This document shows positions 40,801 through 51,350 of a stretch of DNA of 64,000 nucleotides, in pieces. Positions within the stretch are counted from its first letter, which is position 1. Every line of letters starts with the position of its first letter. The DNA is from JANMES01 sp038229715 (GTDB lineage: Bacteria; Planctomycetota; Phycisphaerae; Tepidisphaerales; Tepidisphaeraceae), in contig JBBROD010000015.1 in NCBI GenBank assembly GCA_038229715.1, positions 1-64,000 on the forward strand, read 5' to 3'. Below the pieces are notes generated by a model. That model was not told the origin of the DNA and did no database searches. It saw nothing but the letters and a program-made list of their open reading frames with translations. The translations under genes were made by a program, and so were the position numbers.

Positions 40801-42909
40801 CTATCCGTTTATACCGATCAGCGCTACCGCTTCGACGGTGATTTCGGGCGCGACTTCATTAAACGCCAACACCGCGACTTGCGGCATTGACGGCTCGATC
40901 ATCTTTCGCAGGCTCGACCGGATTTGCGGGCTGCAAAGCACCACGCCATTGCGACCAGTTTGCGTGAGTTCGTTTATCTTCGCGGATACCTGCTGCACGA
41001 TCGACGCTGACGTTTGCGGAGGCATGGTATTGGTGATTCCTCGGTCGCTGCGCTCCAGGTGCCCGTTGATGACGTCTTCCAAGGCCGGATCGAGCGTCAG
41101 CACCCACAGACGATCGCGGTCGTCGACGTACTGCTTGCAAATCGTGCGCGACATCGCGTTGCGCACGTACTCAGTGAGCACATCGAGATCCTTGGTCCGG
41201 CTGGCGTAATCGCCGAGGGTTTCGAGGATCGTTTCCAGATCGCGCACCGGCACGCGCTCGCGGACCAGGTTCTGCATGACTTTCTGCAGTTCGCCGGGCT
41301 TGACCTGCGTGGGGATAATTTCTTCCACCAAAGCCGGCAATCGCTGCTTGAGGTTTTCCAGCAGGTTTTTGACTTCCTGCCGCGTGAGCAATTCGCCGGC
41401 GTGGCCCTTGATGACTTCGGTAAGATGCGTCGCCAGCACGGCGGTTGCTTCTACGACGGTGTAGTTGAGCAACTCGGCGCTGGCGCGTTCGGATTCGGTA
41501 ATCCAGTAAGCGGGCAGGCCGAACGCCGGCTCGGTGGTGAGCGATCCGCCGGGGATCGGGCCGCTGGTAGCGCCGTTGTCCATGGCGAGGAACTGCTCGG
41601 GATACGTCACACCGCGCGCGACGACCTGACCTTTGATCTTGATGTTGTAGTCGTTGGCGCCCAACTGCATGTTATCGCGGATGCGCACCGGCGGAACGAT
41701 AATGCCCAAATCCATCGCGATCTGTCGGCGAATCATGCTGATGCGATCGAGCAGATCGCCGCCCTTGGCAACATCAACCAATCGCACCAGCCCGTAGCCG
41801 ACTTCGAGTTCCATCGTGTCCAGATCGAGCAGTTTCTCGACCTTTTCCGGCTCTTTGACGGCCGCCTTGTCGCGTTCGGTGGCGGCGGCGGTGGCGACTT
41901 TCTGGTTCTCGCCGCGGTTCAGCACGATCGCCAGTCCGCCGCAGCAAGCGCCGATGACCAGCAACGGGATCATCGGCAAACCGCTGAACGCCATCACGCC
42001 GAGAAACCCGGACGCGACGACCAGCGCTCGCGGCTTGGAAAAGAGTTGGCTGAGCACTTCCGAACCGAGGTCCGATTTGCTGCTGGTCCGCGTCACGATC
42101 AGGCCGGCGGCGAGTGAGACAATGAACGCCGGAATTTGGCTGACCAGGCCGTCACCGATCGTCAGCTTGGTGTAAAGCTTTAGCACATCGAGAATTTCCC
42201 AGTGATGCTCGAACATTCCGACGTAAAAGCCGCCCAAAATATTGACGATGGTAATGACGATGCCCGCGATGGCATCGCCGCGGACGAATTTGCTCGCACC
42301 GTCCATGGCCCCGTAGAAGTCGGCTTCCTGCGAGATCGCCTCTCGACGCCGGCGGGCTTCGACTTCGTTAATCACGCCGGCGTTGAGGTCGGCGTCGATC
42401 GCCATTTGCTTGCCGGGCATGGCGTCCAACGTAAACCGGGCCGCCACTTCCGAGATTCGCCCGCCGCCTTTGGTGATGACGACGAACTGGATGACGAAGA
42501 TAATCACAAAGATGATCATCCCGACCGCCAGCGATCCGCCAGTGACGAAATCAGCGAACGTCGCCACGACATCACCGGCGCCGTGCATGGCCAGCGTCGG
42601 ATCGGAAAACCGATCACCCGCCGTCAGAATTAAGCGAGTGGTCGCCACGTTCAACACCAGCCGAAACAGCGTGACGGCCAGTAGTAATGACGGAAAGACG
42701 GCGAATTCCAAAGGTGAGTGTACGTAAATCGTCGTCACCAGCACGATGACCGACAGCGTGATATTCAGCACCAGCAGAACATCCAGAATCCCCGTCGGCA
42801 GCGGCACCAGCAGCACCATCAGGAGACTGATAAACGCGATCGGAAAGATCATGCCGCGATTGGCATGAAGTTTTGAGAAAATCGGGTTGGAGACGACTGC
42901 TGCTGACAT
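40801..42909 (-). CDS. flhA: FlhA, flagellar type III export gate protein
   Basis: 702 residues. Eight membrane helices in the first 330 residues and a large cytoplasmic C-terminal domain from about 350. The family signature RFTLDAMPGKQMAIDADLNA with EVEARRRREAISQEADFYGA is complete. FlhA forms the nonameric export ring. Confidence 0.96.
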   Translation of the reverse strand: MSAAVVSNPIFSKLHANRGMIFPIAFISLLMVLLVPLPTGILDVLLVLNITLSVIVLVTTIYVHSPLEFAVFPSLLLAVTLFRLVLNVATTRLILTAGDRFSDPTLAMHGAGDVVATFADFVTGGSLAVGMIIFVIIFVIQFVVITKGGGRISEVAARFTLDAMPGKQMAIDADLNAGVINEVEARRRREAISQEADFYGAMDGASKFVRGDAIAGIVITIVNILGGFYVGMFEHHWEILDVLKLYTKLTIGDGLVSQIPAFIVSLAAGLIVTRTSSKSDLGSEVLSQLFSKPRALVVASGFLGVMAFSGLPMIPLLVIGACCGGLAIVLNRGENQKVATAAATERDKAAVKEPEKVEKLLDLDTMELEVGYGLVRLVDVAKGGDLLDRISMIRRQIAMDLGIIVPPVRIRDNMQLGANDYNIKIKGQVVARGVTYPEQFLAMDNGATSGPIPGGSLTTEPAFGLPAYWITESERASAELLNYTVVEATAVLATHLTEVIKGHAGELLTRQEVKNLLENLKQRLPALVEEIIPTQVKPGELQKVMQNLVRERVPVRDLETILETLGDYASRTKDLDVLTEYVRNAMSRTICKQYVDDRDRLWVLTLDPALEDVINGHLERSDRGITNTMPPQTSASIVQQVSAKINELTQTGRNGVVLCSPQIRSSLRKMIEPSMPQVAVLAFNEVAPEITVEAVALIGING

Positions 42910-42910
42910 T

Positions 42911-43016
42911 TTGTATGTTGTGGGTTGTGGATTGTGGATTGTGGATTGTGGATTGTGGATTGGGGTTTTCTTCCAACTTACAATCTACAATCTACAATCT
43001 ACAATCTACAATCCGC
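42911..43016. repeat. Inverted repeat with four to five heptamer units per arm
   Basis: The left arm contains tandem GGATTGT units and the right arm tandem ACAATCT units. The right units are inverses of AGATTGT, so each unit pair differs by one base (a G-T pair), the same change in every unit. It lies between flhB and flhA. Confidence 0.8.
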
Positions 43017-43018
43017 CT

Positions 43019-44107
43019 CTACACAGTTTGCATCCTCTGTTGCTTCATCTTCCCAGTTAGTTCGTACACATAGGCCAGAATCTCTGCGACGGTGGAGTAA
43101 AACTCCTCGGGTATTTCGTCGCCTACATCGCACATCTTGAACAGCGCACGCGCCAGCGGCTTGCGTTCCAGAATCGGTATGCCGTTGGCGGTTGCGATTT
43201 CGCGGATGCGCTGGGCCATCAGGTCGGCACCTTTGGCAACGACGCGCGGGGCGTGCATCTTGTCGGCGTCGTACTTCAGCGCGACCGCGAAGTGCGTGGG
43301 ATTGGTCACCACCACATCCGCGGTCGGGACATCCTTTTGCATCTTTTTATGTGCGATCTGCATCGCGATCTGCCGGCGGCGCTGCTTGATATGGGGGTCA
43401 CCTTCCATGCGACGCATTTCTTCCTTGATCTCCTGCTTGCTCATCTTCAGGTTCTGCTCGATGCGGTATTTTTGGAAGGCGTAGTCGAATATCGCCAGGA
43501 TCAGCAGCATGATGCCTACCCGCAGGATGATGTCGTAAATGATCTGCGCACCGAGCCCGAAAATCTGGAGGTACTCGAGATTCTGGGCCATCACGATCAT
43601 GTTCATCTTGTTGCGGATCGCGGTATAGGAAAAGAACGCCACGAGCACGACTTTAAGGATGCTCATGACCACCGACATCGGCCCGCGACCGCCGCCGAAG
43701 AGCTTGCCCAAACCCTTTAGGGGATTGAGGGCCGCGAGGTTCGGCGCGAGCTTGGCGGGATTGAAGTAGAAGCCCACCTGCAGAATGTTGGAGAGGATGG
43801 CAATCACCACCAGGCCGATCATCAGCGGCGCGAGGGACGCGCCGGCCATCCAGATCCCGCGGGCGAAATCGGAAAGCGCGCTCGTCGGTTCGGTATTGGA
43901 GAGCGATTGCGGCGACAGCATCTGCTCTAATATCGCCCGAAGTGCGTTCATCACGTTCAGGCCGTAGTTCTTGAGCAGGAGCATCGACCCGATCATCAGC
44001 AGAGCGGCCGTAAGGTCGACGCTGCGGGCGATGTTTCCCTGTTCGCGGGCTTCGGTTCGCCGACGCGGAGTGGGTGCTTCAGTTTTGTCGCCGCCGTCAT
44101 CAGGCAT
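43019..44107 (-). CDS. flhB: FlhB, flagellar export switch protein
   Basis: 362 residues. Four membrane helices in the first 215 residues and a cytoplasmic domain with the autocleavage site NPTH (N269-P270) in VVVTNPTHFAVALKYD. N-terminus DKTEAPTPRRRTEAREQGNI is characteristic. Begins 3 bases after fliR ends, so the two are coupled. Confidence 0.96.
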   Translation of the reverse strand: MPDDGGDKTEAPTPRRRTEAREQGNIARSVDLTAALLMIGSMLLLKNYGLNVMNALRAILEQMLSPQSLSNTEPTSALSDFARGIWMAGASLAPLMIGLVVIAILSNILQVGFYFNPAKLAPNLAALNPLKGLGKLFGGGRGPMSVVMSILKVVLVAFFSYTAIRNKMNMIVMAQNLEYLQIFGLGAQIIYDIILRVGIMLLILAIFDYAFQKYRIEQNLKMSKQEIKEEMRRMEGDPHIKQRRRQIAMQIAHKKMQKDVPTADVVVTNPTHFAVALKYDADKMHAPRVVAKGADLMAQRIREIATANGIPILERKPLARALFKMCDVGDEIPEEFYSTVAEILAYVYELTGKMKQQRMQTV

Positions 44108-44110
44108 ACG

Positions 44111-44902
44111 TCAGGTTCCGTGAAAGTACGTCAGCCGCAGCACGTCCATCGCCTTAATCAGCTTTCCGCTGATCACGTTAGCCGACAGTGCGATACCCAG
44201 AATCAGCACCACCATGCCGACCACCGTTCGCAGCGTTACGCCTGCCGACATGATGTTGAATTGAGGCATGGTTTTGCCGATCAACCCGAGCGAGAGATCG
44301 ACAACGAGCATGGTCACCAGCATCGGAGCGGCCAGTTGCAGCGCGAGCGTGGTGGTGGCCTGGAGCATGCCGAACAGCATGTCGAGCAAGGGGAAGTTCA
44401 CGCCGAGCGAGAGCAGCGGCAAAGAGTCGAAACTCGACCGCACTCCAAGTAGTAGAGCGTGATGCCCCGGACCGCCGAGTTCGCTGGGGATGGTCAGGAA
44501 GATCACCAGCGTGAGAATGAACAACAGATCGCCGACTATCGAAGCCTGCCCGCCGAACTGCGGATCGAAGGTTTCTGCCAAGTTAAATCCCATCTGCTGG
44601 CCGATGATTTCGCCCGCCCACTGGACTGCAATGAACGTGAAGCTCATCGCCATCCCCATCGCGAGCCCGAACATGATTTCTCCCGCGATCCCTACGGCCA
44701 GAAGCCAGATCGACCCCGGCATGTTAGGCGCCGGCGGAACCGCACCAGCAAGCGTGAATGCGAGGATCGCGGTGATCAGCGTCTTCACCCGCCGGGGAAT
44801 GCGAGCGCTACCAAAGAACGGGGCGTAGATCATCATCCCGGCCAGTCTGAAGAAGACCAGAACGTAAGTCGGAATGATGATGAGCAGCGCGTCGTAAGAC
44901 AT
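44111..44902 (-). CDS. fliR: FliR, flagellar export gate protein
   Basis: 263 residues with about six membrane helices. FFRLAGMMIYAPFFGSARIP at the N-terminus, GEIMFGLAMGMAMSFTFIAV and GEIIGQQMGFNLAETFDPQF in the middle are family marks. Part of the FliPQR gate complex. Confidence 0.94.
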   Translation of the reverse strand: MSYDALLIIIPTYVLVFFRLAGMMIYAPFFGSARIPRRVKTLITAILAFTLAGAVPPAPNMPGSIWLLAVGIAGEIMFGLAMGMAMSFTFIAVQWAGEIIGQQMGFNLAETFDPQFGGQASIVGDLLFILTLVIFLTIPSELGGPGHHALLLGVRSSFDSLPLLSLGVNFPLLDMLFGMLQATTTLALQLAAPMLVTMLVVDLSLGLIGKTMPQFNIMSAGVTLRTVVGMVVLILGIALSANVISGKLIKAMDVLRLTYFHGT

Positions 44903-44923
44903 CGCCCGAGGCCTCGATTGCGG

Positions 44924-45190
44924 TTACGGGTGAAGCTGTTGCGCTCCGAGCATCATTTGCGTGTATTCGGTGAGCCGCTGGCCGATCCAGGGCATGAGGA
45001 AGATGGCAGCGCCGACCATCGCCGCGATTTTGGGGATGAACGTCAGCGTCTGTTCCTGTATCTGGGTGATCGCCTGCAGGAGCGAGATCAAAATGCCAAC
45101 CACCAGGCCGATAAGCAGCATCGGCGCGGAGATCAGCAGCACCAGTAACAACGCATTGCGAACCTGATCGGTGGCTTGGTCGATCGTCAT
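44924..45190 (-). CDS. fliQ: FliQ, flagellar export gate protein
   Basis: 88 residues with two membrane helices (ALLLVLLISAPMLLIGLVVG, AAMVGAAIFLMPWIGQRLTE). ISLLQAITQIQEQTLTFIPK is the conserved loop. Starts directly upstream of fliR. Confidence 0.93.
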   Translation of the reverse strand: MTIDQATDQVRNALLLVLLISAPMLLIGLVVGILISLLQAITQIQEQTLTFIPKIAAMVGAAIFLMPWIGQRLTEYTQMMLGAQQLHP

Positions 45191-45298
45191 CTGTCACACC
45201 CTTCCTTGAGTGTTGCGGCCTTGCGCCGCGGGTCGTTTAGAGCATCCTGCTCAGGTCCGAAACACCATCATCCATGACGGTTATCGGACGAAAATTAA

Positions 45299-46167
<869 letters not shown>

Positions 46168-46171
<4 letters not shown>

Positions 46172-46869
46172 TCCGGTCGACCGATCTGTTTTGACGCGCT
46201 GCGTACTTTATCGATCAGTCCGGTTAGCTCTGCCTGCGTGGTAGCCAAGTCTGGATCGACGCCGGGATCGGCACCCTCGGATTTTGTGTCCGGTTCGTCG
46301 TAATCCTTTTCGGCCTTGCCGAAAAACGTGCCGAACGCGCGTGAAACTGGATCTGACTTGTCCTGGCGCAACTGGCCCATCAGGGCGGCGATCTCGTCAG
46401 GGTCTTTAATCTCAGCCAGCGGATGCATCTGCGCGCCGGTGTCGCCGACAACAATCACCCGTTGGCCGACCTGCAAAAGCAGCACGTGCTGTCTCGGGCC
46501 GACCATCGATCGCGAAAGAACCTGTACGGCCCGGCTCGACCGTTTGGCCGACGGCGCACCGAAAAACTGCTGCGCGATCCATCGCAGTAAGAAGATGATC
46601 GCAATCACCAGCACCAGCGCTAACACCACGCGTGTGGTGTCCATCCCGGTGGAGGTCGGCACGACGGGTTTGGCGGTGCTCGGCGTCGTCGTCGCCGAAT
46701 TGCCGACCGACGCGGGCCGTTGGATGAGTTGTTTTTCGTGGGCACCGACGGGCGCAGTCGTCGGCTCAACCGCGATCGCAGCCGGCCGGCTTGTTTGGGC
46801 GTGAACCAGACTGACCGCGCACAAAATTGCGGCCACCGTCAGCCAGATTCGCCGGAGCCGGATGCTCAC
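46168..46869 (-). CDS. fliO: FliO, flagellar export assembly protein
   Basis: 233 residues. A signal peptide-like start (ILCAVSLVHA), a proline/threonine-rich stretch, one membrane helix at about 79-97 (TTRVVLALVLVIAIIFLLRW) and the FliO domain (VQVLSRSMVGPRQHVLLLQV). It helps assemble FliP. Overlaps fliP and fliN by 4 bases each. Confidence 0.85.
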
Positions 46870-47450
46870 GCCCCTTCTTCCTTCGCGCCGGCGACGATCT
46901 CGTTTACTCGCACGCAGAAGTTATCGTTGAGCACCAGCACTTCGCCGCGAGCGACGAGGCGGTTGTTGACGAACACATCCACCGGATCGCCGGCGAGCTT
47001 GTCGAGTTCAACCACCGAGCCTTCCCCGAGCTTGAGAACGTCCTCGACCAGCATCCGGCTGCGACCGAGCTCGATCTTGACATTCAGCTCGACGTCGCGG
47101 AGCAGGTCGATGCTTGATACTTGCGCGTCAGCCAACACTTCCTGAAAGTTTGGCAGATCGAATTGTTGCGTGGGAACGACCTCGGCGGGAGCGGCTTCTT
47201 GAATGCTCGTGGCGTCTTCAAAGCTAGCGGATTTGAGCAACTCGTCGATCGACGACATATCGATCGCGTCGGTGGAACGACCGGCAGAGGCGTCGGGGCT
47301 CGCCGTCGCGTCGGTCGCGGGACCGGCTGCGTTCATGGCGGCCATGACGGCATCGATCTCGGCCTGCGAGACACCGGCGCCGCCGCTGTCAGGCGATGCG
47401 GTTGTTCCGCCGGCTAATGGATCGGGGGTTACGGTTTCATCATCGGCCAT
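46866..47450 (-). CDS. fliN: FliN, flagellar C-ring switch protein
   Basis: 194 residues. The first 110 are acidic and low-complexity (with a VSQAEIDAVMAAM segment, as in FliM/FliN N-termini), the last 80 are the SpoA domain (DVELNVKIELGRSRMLVEDV, GSVVELDKLAGDPVDVFVNN, GEVLVLNDNFCVRVNEI). It forms the bottom of the C-ring. fliM is not next to it. Confidence 0.93.
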   Translation of the reverse strand: MADDETVTPDPLAGGTTASPDSGGAGVSQAEIDAVMAAMNAAGPATDATASPDASAGRSTDAIDMSSIDELLKSASFEDATSIQEAAPAEVVPTQQFDLPNFQEVLADAQVSSIDLLRDVELNVKIELGRSRMLVEDVLKLGEGSVVELDKLAGDPVDVFVNNRLVARGEVLVLNDNFCVRVNEIVAGAKEEGA

Positions 47451-47559
47451 GCTTCACCATCCTTGGCGAACGCCGTCAGGCCGACTGAGTCTTTGGCTGC
47501 GGGTTGAAAACCGTCTCCGACGATTTGCGATTCAACCGGCGATGAGCCAATCGGCCGAC

Positions 47560-48225
47560 CTAGTTATCTGTCCGGAACGGGATGCACCGCGGGACCAGCA
47601 CTTCATCGATGATCTTTTCACCGACGATTTCATCCAGCTGGTACTTCACCTGTCGTCGCAGTGTCTCCAGGCCCGGCTCGGATCCGCCCCCCAGCTTTTC
47701 CGGATCACTTTGCGCAATAATCGTACGGACGCGGTCTTTTATCAAGGCCTCGCGTGATTTTAACGTCTTTTTTACTTCCTCTTCGTGCTCGGATTTGGTG
47801 ACCGCGTAAATGCTGACGTCGTAAATAAACGACCGCCCGGAGACTTTGTTGAGGGCCTTCATCTCGACCACAACGATCTCGGCCGGGGTGCCTTTTTCCT
47901 TCTTGGCCGAGGTAGCGCCTTCGCCGTGGCCGCCTTCCTTGGCGGCTTCGCCGTGGCCGCCTTCTTTGGCGCCTTCACTGGAGCCTTCCTTGGGGGCGTC
48001 TTCCTTGACCAAGTCAGCGCCGACGACGACCTTGGCCGTTCCGCCGCCCAGGAATTTGAATCCCGCGAACAGAACCACGGCTTCGATCAGCATCACACCG
48101 CCTAGCAGTACCGGAAGCTTGGTCAGCATCCCGCCGATCCCGCCACTGGACTTGGCCTTGCCATGACCCTCGTCCTTGGCGGCTTCTTTTGCGGGAGCTT
48201 TCTCGGCTTTCTTTTCTTCTGCCAT
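47560..48225 (-). CDS. fliL: FliL, basal-body-associated protein
   Basis: 221 residues. Cytoplasmic charged start, one membrane helix at about 38-60 (PVLLGGVMLIEAVVLFAGFK), then a low-complexity Lys/Glu/Gly/His stretch with repeats of KEGGHGE (about 86-106), and the FliL domain (KTLKSREALIKDRVRTIIAQ ... GEKIIDEVLVPRCIPF). It supports torque generation at the stator. Confidence 0.86.
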   Translation of the reverse strand: MAEEKKAEKAPAKEAAKDEGHGKAKSSGGIGGMLTKLPVLLGGVMLIEAVVLFAGFKFLGGGTAKVVVGADLVKEDAPKEGSSEGAKEGGHGEAAKEGGHGEGATSAKKEKGTPAEIVVVEMKALNKVSGRSFIYDVSIYAVTKSEHEEEVKKTLKSREALIKDRVRTIIAQSDPEKLGGGSEPGLETLRRQVKYQLDEIVGEKIIDEVLVPRCIPFRTDN

Positions 48226-48355
48226 GGGGAACCGTCACTTTCTTAGCTGCGGTCCGATAATGCGAATAGCCGCACTTCGTACTCTTTGCATATCGGCAAA
48301 GGACGGGGGCGGCTTGCGGTCGGTCATGGCAAATATAGTGGGCGAATCGCAATTT

Positions 48356-48550
48356 TCAGTCGGAAATCGCCTTTCGGATCACTCGCGCGTACTCGATCGC
48401 GCGACGGGTTACTTCCTGCAACGTTTCCTTCACCATCAGCTTTTCCCCGTGATCCGTGCACACCACCGTGTCGGGCGTGGCTTCGATGTAGCGGATCTTC
48501 TCCGCGTTCATCACGATCTGCTGGCCGTTCAGGCGAGTAAGAACGATCAT
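48356..48550 (-). CDS. flbD: FlbD-family small flagellar protein
   Basis: 64 residues: MIVLTRLNGQQIVMNAEKIR, IEATPDTVVC, then GEKLMVKETLQEV. This is the small FlbD type of Gram-positive and spirochaete clusters (not the NtrC-like Caulobacter FlbD). It lies between flgE and fliL. Confidence 0.92.
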   Translation of the reverse strand: MIVLTRLNGQQIVMNAEKIRYIEATPDTVVCTDHGEKLMVKETLQEVTRRAIEYARVIRKAISD

Positions 48551-48566
48551 CGTTCACCCTCAATAT

Positions 48567-48610
48567 AAAAAGGCCCCCGCGACAGCAGAATAAACACCTG
48601 CCGCGAGGGC
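48567..48610 (-). terminator. Terminator between flgE and flbD
   Basis: On the minus strand GCCCTCGCGGCAG and CTGCTGTCGCGGGGGC form a long stem with a 9-base loop, followed by CTTTTTAT. It separates the flgD-flgE transcript from flbD and later genes. Confidence 0.8.
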
Positions 48611-48690
48611 TCAGGATTCACCAGGGGCATCCTGCCCCATCGGTTGCAGCCGCCGTGTTCGAGCGGCCGCGTTGGATTGTGTCAGCTCGA

Positions 48691-50415
48691 TTACCGACTG
48701 CTGTTGAGCAGTTCGGTAATCAACTGATCGCTCGTCGTGATCACTCGGCTGGCCGCGCTGAAACCGGTCGATGCGATGATCAGGTTAATAAATTCTTTCG
48801 ACAGATCGACGTTGCTCAGTTCCAGCGAACCGGCGCGAATCTGTCCGGCACCCAGTTGATCGGGGCTGGTGATGATCGGCACGCCGCTGTTAGCGCCAGC
48901 GACGTACTGGTTGCCGCCGCGGTCTTGCAAGCCTTGCGGGTTGTTGAAGACCGCCACCGCGACCTGCCCGAGCGTTTGCGTCAGCCCGTTGGTGAATGAG
49001 CCGACGATCGTGCCATCCGCGCCGATGGAGAATGAGTTGAGCGTCCCGATCGGCGAGCCGTCCTGCTGGGTCACCACAAGATTTGAATTGTTGCTGGTCA
49101 GGCTCGTGGCGTTGCTGAAATCCAACTTCAGCGTGATCGGCGTGCCGGCGCCGGTGTTCGTGCGGTCGATGGTGATCGTGGTATTGGTCGAATCCTTCAG
49201 TGCGCCGTTGGCGTCAAACGTAAGCGTTCCGTTGCCCAGAACGATACCTTCGCTGGGGACGGTATTGATGTCCGAATCGTCGCCGCTGGTGGCGAAAAAC
49301 CGCCAGACGTTGCCTTGGTCGTCCTTGCTTTCCAGGACGGCCGTCACGTCGACGGTTACCGGCGTGCCGAGCGAATCGTACCCGACAAAGCTTGTATGAA
49401 CCGACTCACCGGTCGGAGAACTCAGCACACCCGCCGAGTTTTGGCCGTCGGAAAACGTGAGCGGCGACAGGCCACCGGAATTGAGGAATCCCGAGCCGAC
49501 GACCGACAGTGAATTTTCCTTGCCGAGATTCCCGGTGATGACCAGCTTGGTCTCGCCGGCAATGGTTTCGATCGTAGAGCCCGCGGTCGGTGAACCGGCG
49601 ACACTGGTATCAACGCCCAACCCTTGGTTGAAGAAACCAAGAAGGTCATTGACGGTAGAAGTCGGCGAAACGGAAAACGTTGAAACCGGCAGGGTTCTTC
49701 CGCCCTTTTTACCAGCGAGCGTTATCGCGTCGCCGGAACTTAAAAGCGCCGTGCCCGGGGTCGATAAGTCCGCCAAGTCCGTGAGAAGCGTCGTGCCGTC
49801 GAGCGTGGCCGACACCGCACCGGTTTTTAATGCGAGGGCTTGGCTATTGAGGATGCTCGCTCCCGAGCCGATCGGGCCGTTGGAGTTGAGGTTGCCCGTG
49901 AATTTGACGTTTTCGGTTTGTTGTGCCTGCGTGAGCTGGCCGAGCGGGATTTCGACATTCTGAACCGTGCCCGGAATAATGTTGTGGTCGTCGTCGACAC
50001 CGAATCCCTGAACAAAATCACCGGAGGCGGTCACCAGTTGGTTACTGCTGTTGAGAGAGAACGAACCGTCGCGGGTGAACTTCTGTTCCGTGCCCTGAAC
50101 GATGAAAAAGCCATCGCCGTCGATGGCAAGATTCGTGTCTTTGCCCGTGCTCTCGATCGAGCCGGTGGTGAAATCCTTTTCGATGGTGGAGATGGTCGCT
50201 CCCAAGCCGCGCTGCGACGGGTTGGTCCCGCCGAACTCGCTGCTCGGCGGTGAGCCGGCGGCGTCGGTCACGTAGAACTGCGGCTTGAATAGCGCCCGGC
50301 TGCTCTTGAAAGCCACCGTGTTCGCGTTGGCAATGTTGTTGCCCACGACGTTGAGTCGTGTCTGATTGACATCCAGACCCGAAAGCCCGGTATACAGTGC
50401 GCTGGTCAGTGCCAT
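48691..50415 (-). CDS. flgE: FlgE, flagellar hook protein
   Basis: 574 residues, longer than the roughly 400 of enteric FlgE. The N-terminus TSALYTGLSGLDVNQTRLNV with VGNNIANANTVAFKSSR and the C-terminus IRAGSLELSNVDLSKEFINL with IIASTGFSAASRVI are the coiled-coil rod/hook signatures. The central region is a long Ser/Thr/Gly-rich domain that would be the outer surface of the hook. Confidence 0.94.
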   Translation of the reverse strand: MALTSALYTGLSGLDVNQTRLNVVGNNIANANTVAFKSSRALFKPQFYVTDAAGSPPSSEFGGTNPSQRGLGATISTIEKDFTTGSIESTGKDTNLAIDGDGFFIVQGTEQKFTRDGSFSLNSSNQLVTASGDFVQGFGVDDDHNIIPGTVQNVEIPLGQLTQAQQTENVKFTGNLNSNGPIGSGASILNSQALALKTGAVSATLDGTTLLTDLADLSTPGTALLSSGDAITLAGKKGGRTLPVSTFSVSPTSTVNDLLGFFNQGLGVDTSVAGSPTAGSTIETIAGETKLVITGNLGKENSLSVVGSGFLNSGGLSPLTFSDGQNSAGVLSSPTGESVHTSFVGYDSLGTPVTVDVTAVLESKDDQGNVWRFFATSGDDSDINTVPSEGIVLGNGTLTFDANGALKDSTNTTITIDRTNTGAGTPITLKLDFSNATSLTSNNSNLVVTQQDGSPIGTLNSFSIGADGTIVGSFTNGLTQTLGQVAVAVFNNPQGLQDRGGNQYVAGANSGVPIITSPDQLGAGQIRAGSLELSNVDLSKEFINLIIASTGFSAASRVITTSDQLITELLNSSR

Positions 50416-50511
50416 GACGAATCTTTCTTACAGACGATCCTGACTGGTCTCTTATCGCGGGCTCCGCCCGACGATCCCGGTGCAACATTCACCGGCTGAT
50501 TCAACGCTCGG

Positions 50512-50952
50512 CTAGTTCGCCACCACCGTCTCGGGGTTAGCGGTGGTGATATCAGTCACCCTGCCGAGCCCGAGTTCCTTGCCGTTATCCAACTGCAGGT
50601 TCACTTTCCCGCCGGCGACCTTGATCGACGTCACCAACCCGGTGACCGGATCGTTCCCGTCGTCCAAACCGCTGACGACTTTGCCGATCAAGTTCGACGC
50701 GCTGCCGACTTGGTTTTGCTGCGTGAGGTCCTGCAAAGTCGAAGTCAGCGTAGTGGACGACTGCAACTGGCTGATCTGGCTTATCTGCCCCAGCAGTTCG
50801 CCGTTCTTGACCGGATTGGTCGGATCCTGGTTTTGCAACTGTGTAATCATCAATTTGATGAAGTCAGAGGGATTGAGGTCGTAGGCATTCTTCTTCGCCG
50901 ACTGAGTGCCCGTCGTACCATTGATCCCGCTCGTGACGCCGCTGGTTGTCAT
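50512..50952 (-). CDS. flgD: FlgD, hook-capping protein (short form)
   Basis: 146 residues, shorter than the usual 220. The core FIKLMITQLQNQDPTNPVKN and the LISQ-like TLTSTLQDLTQ are typical of FlgD; the C-terminal FnIII/FLG-like domain appears reduced to one small unit (VTGLVTSIKVAGGKVNLQLD). Needed for hook assembly. First gene of this minus-strand run, divergent from ade. Confidence 0.88.
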   Translation of the reverse strand: MTTSGVTSGINGTTGTQSAKKNAYDLNPSDFIKLMITQLQNQDPTNPVKNGELLGQISQISQLQSSTTLTSTLQDLTQQNQVGSASNLIGKVVSGLDDGNDPVTGLVTSIKVAGGKVNLQLDNGKELGLGRVTDITTANPETVVAN

Positions 50953-51104
50953 GCGTATCGTTTCGGCAAGGGACGTGAAAGAAAATCAAAAATCAGATGC
51001 GGTAATTCAGCGCCAGGCAACACCTGCGCGGCCGGAGCGCAACATCGGCGCGAAACGCATTGATACGGATTTGATTTACGTCTCGCGCAATCCTTCGCAG
51101 ATCG

Positions 51105-51184
51105 TCATTCCGAGGTACTCCGAGGAATCTCGGGTAGCGAGCGGATTTCGCATCCCGAGATTCCTCGGATTACCTTGGAATGAC
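51105..51184. repeat. Inverted repeat GTCATTCCGAGGTACTCCGA
   Basis: Arms GTCATTCCGAGGTACTCCGAG... / ...GGAATGAC. Same family as 24268-24348. In the divergent gap between flgD and ade; the remaining gap shows nothing clear. Confidence 0.7.
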
Positions 51185-51350
51185 GGTGCTGGATGCGCGA
51201 GAATTAATTCGAGTCCGTATGAATCGCAGCCTACGGAATATCCCGCATCCGCCCGAAAGCGCCCTCGTCAAACGTCGGGCGATGGTTACAATTCAATGCC
51301 GCTCAATGCCGCGCCCGATTCAACCGCCTCGGGCGATGGGAAACTCATTC

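Noticed and set aside
42911..43016. Tandem units as a CRISPR array
   Set aside because: The units are 7 bases with no spacers and are arranged as two inverted arms.
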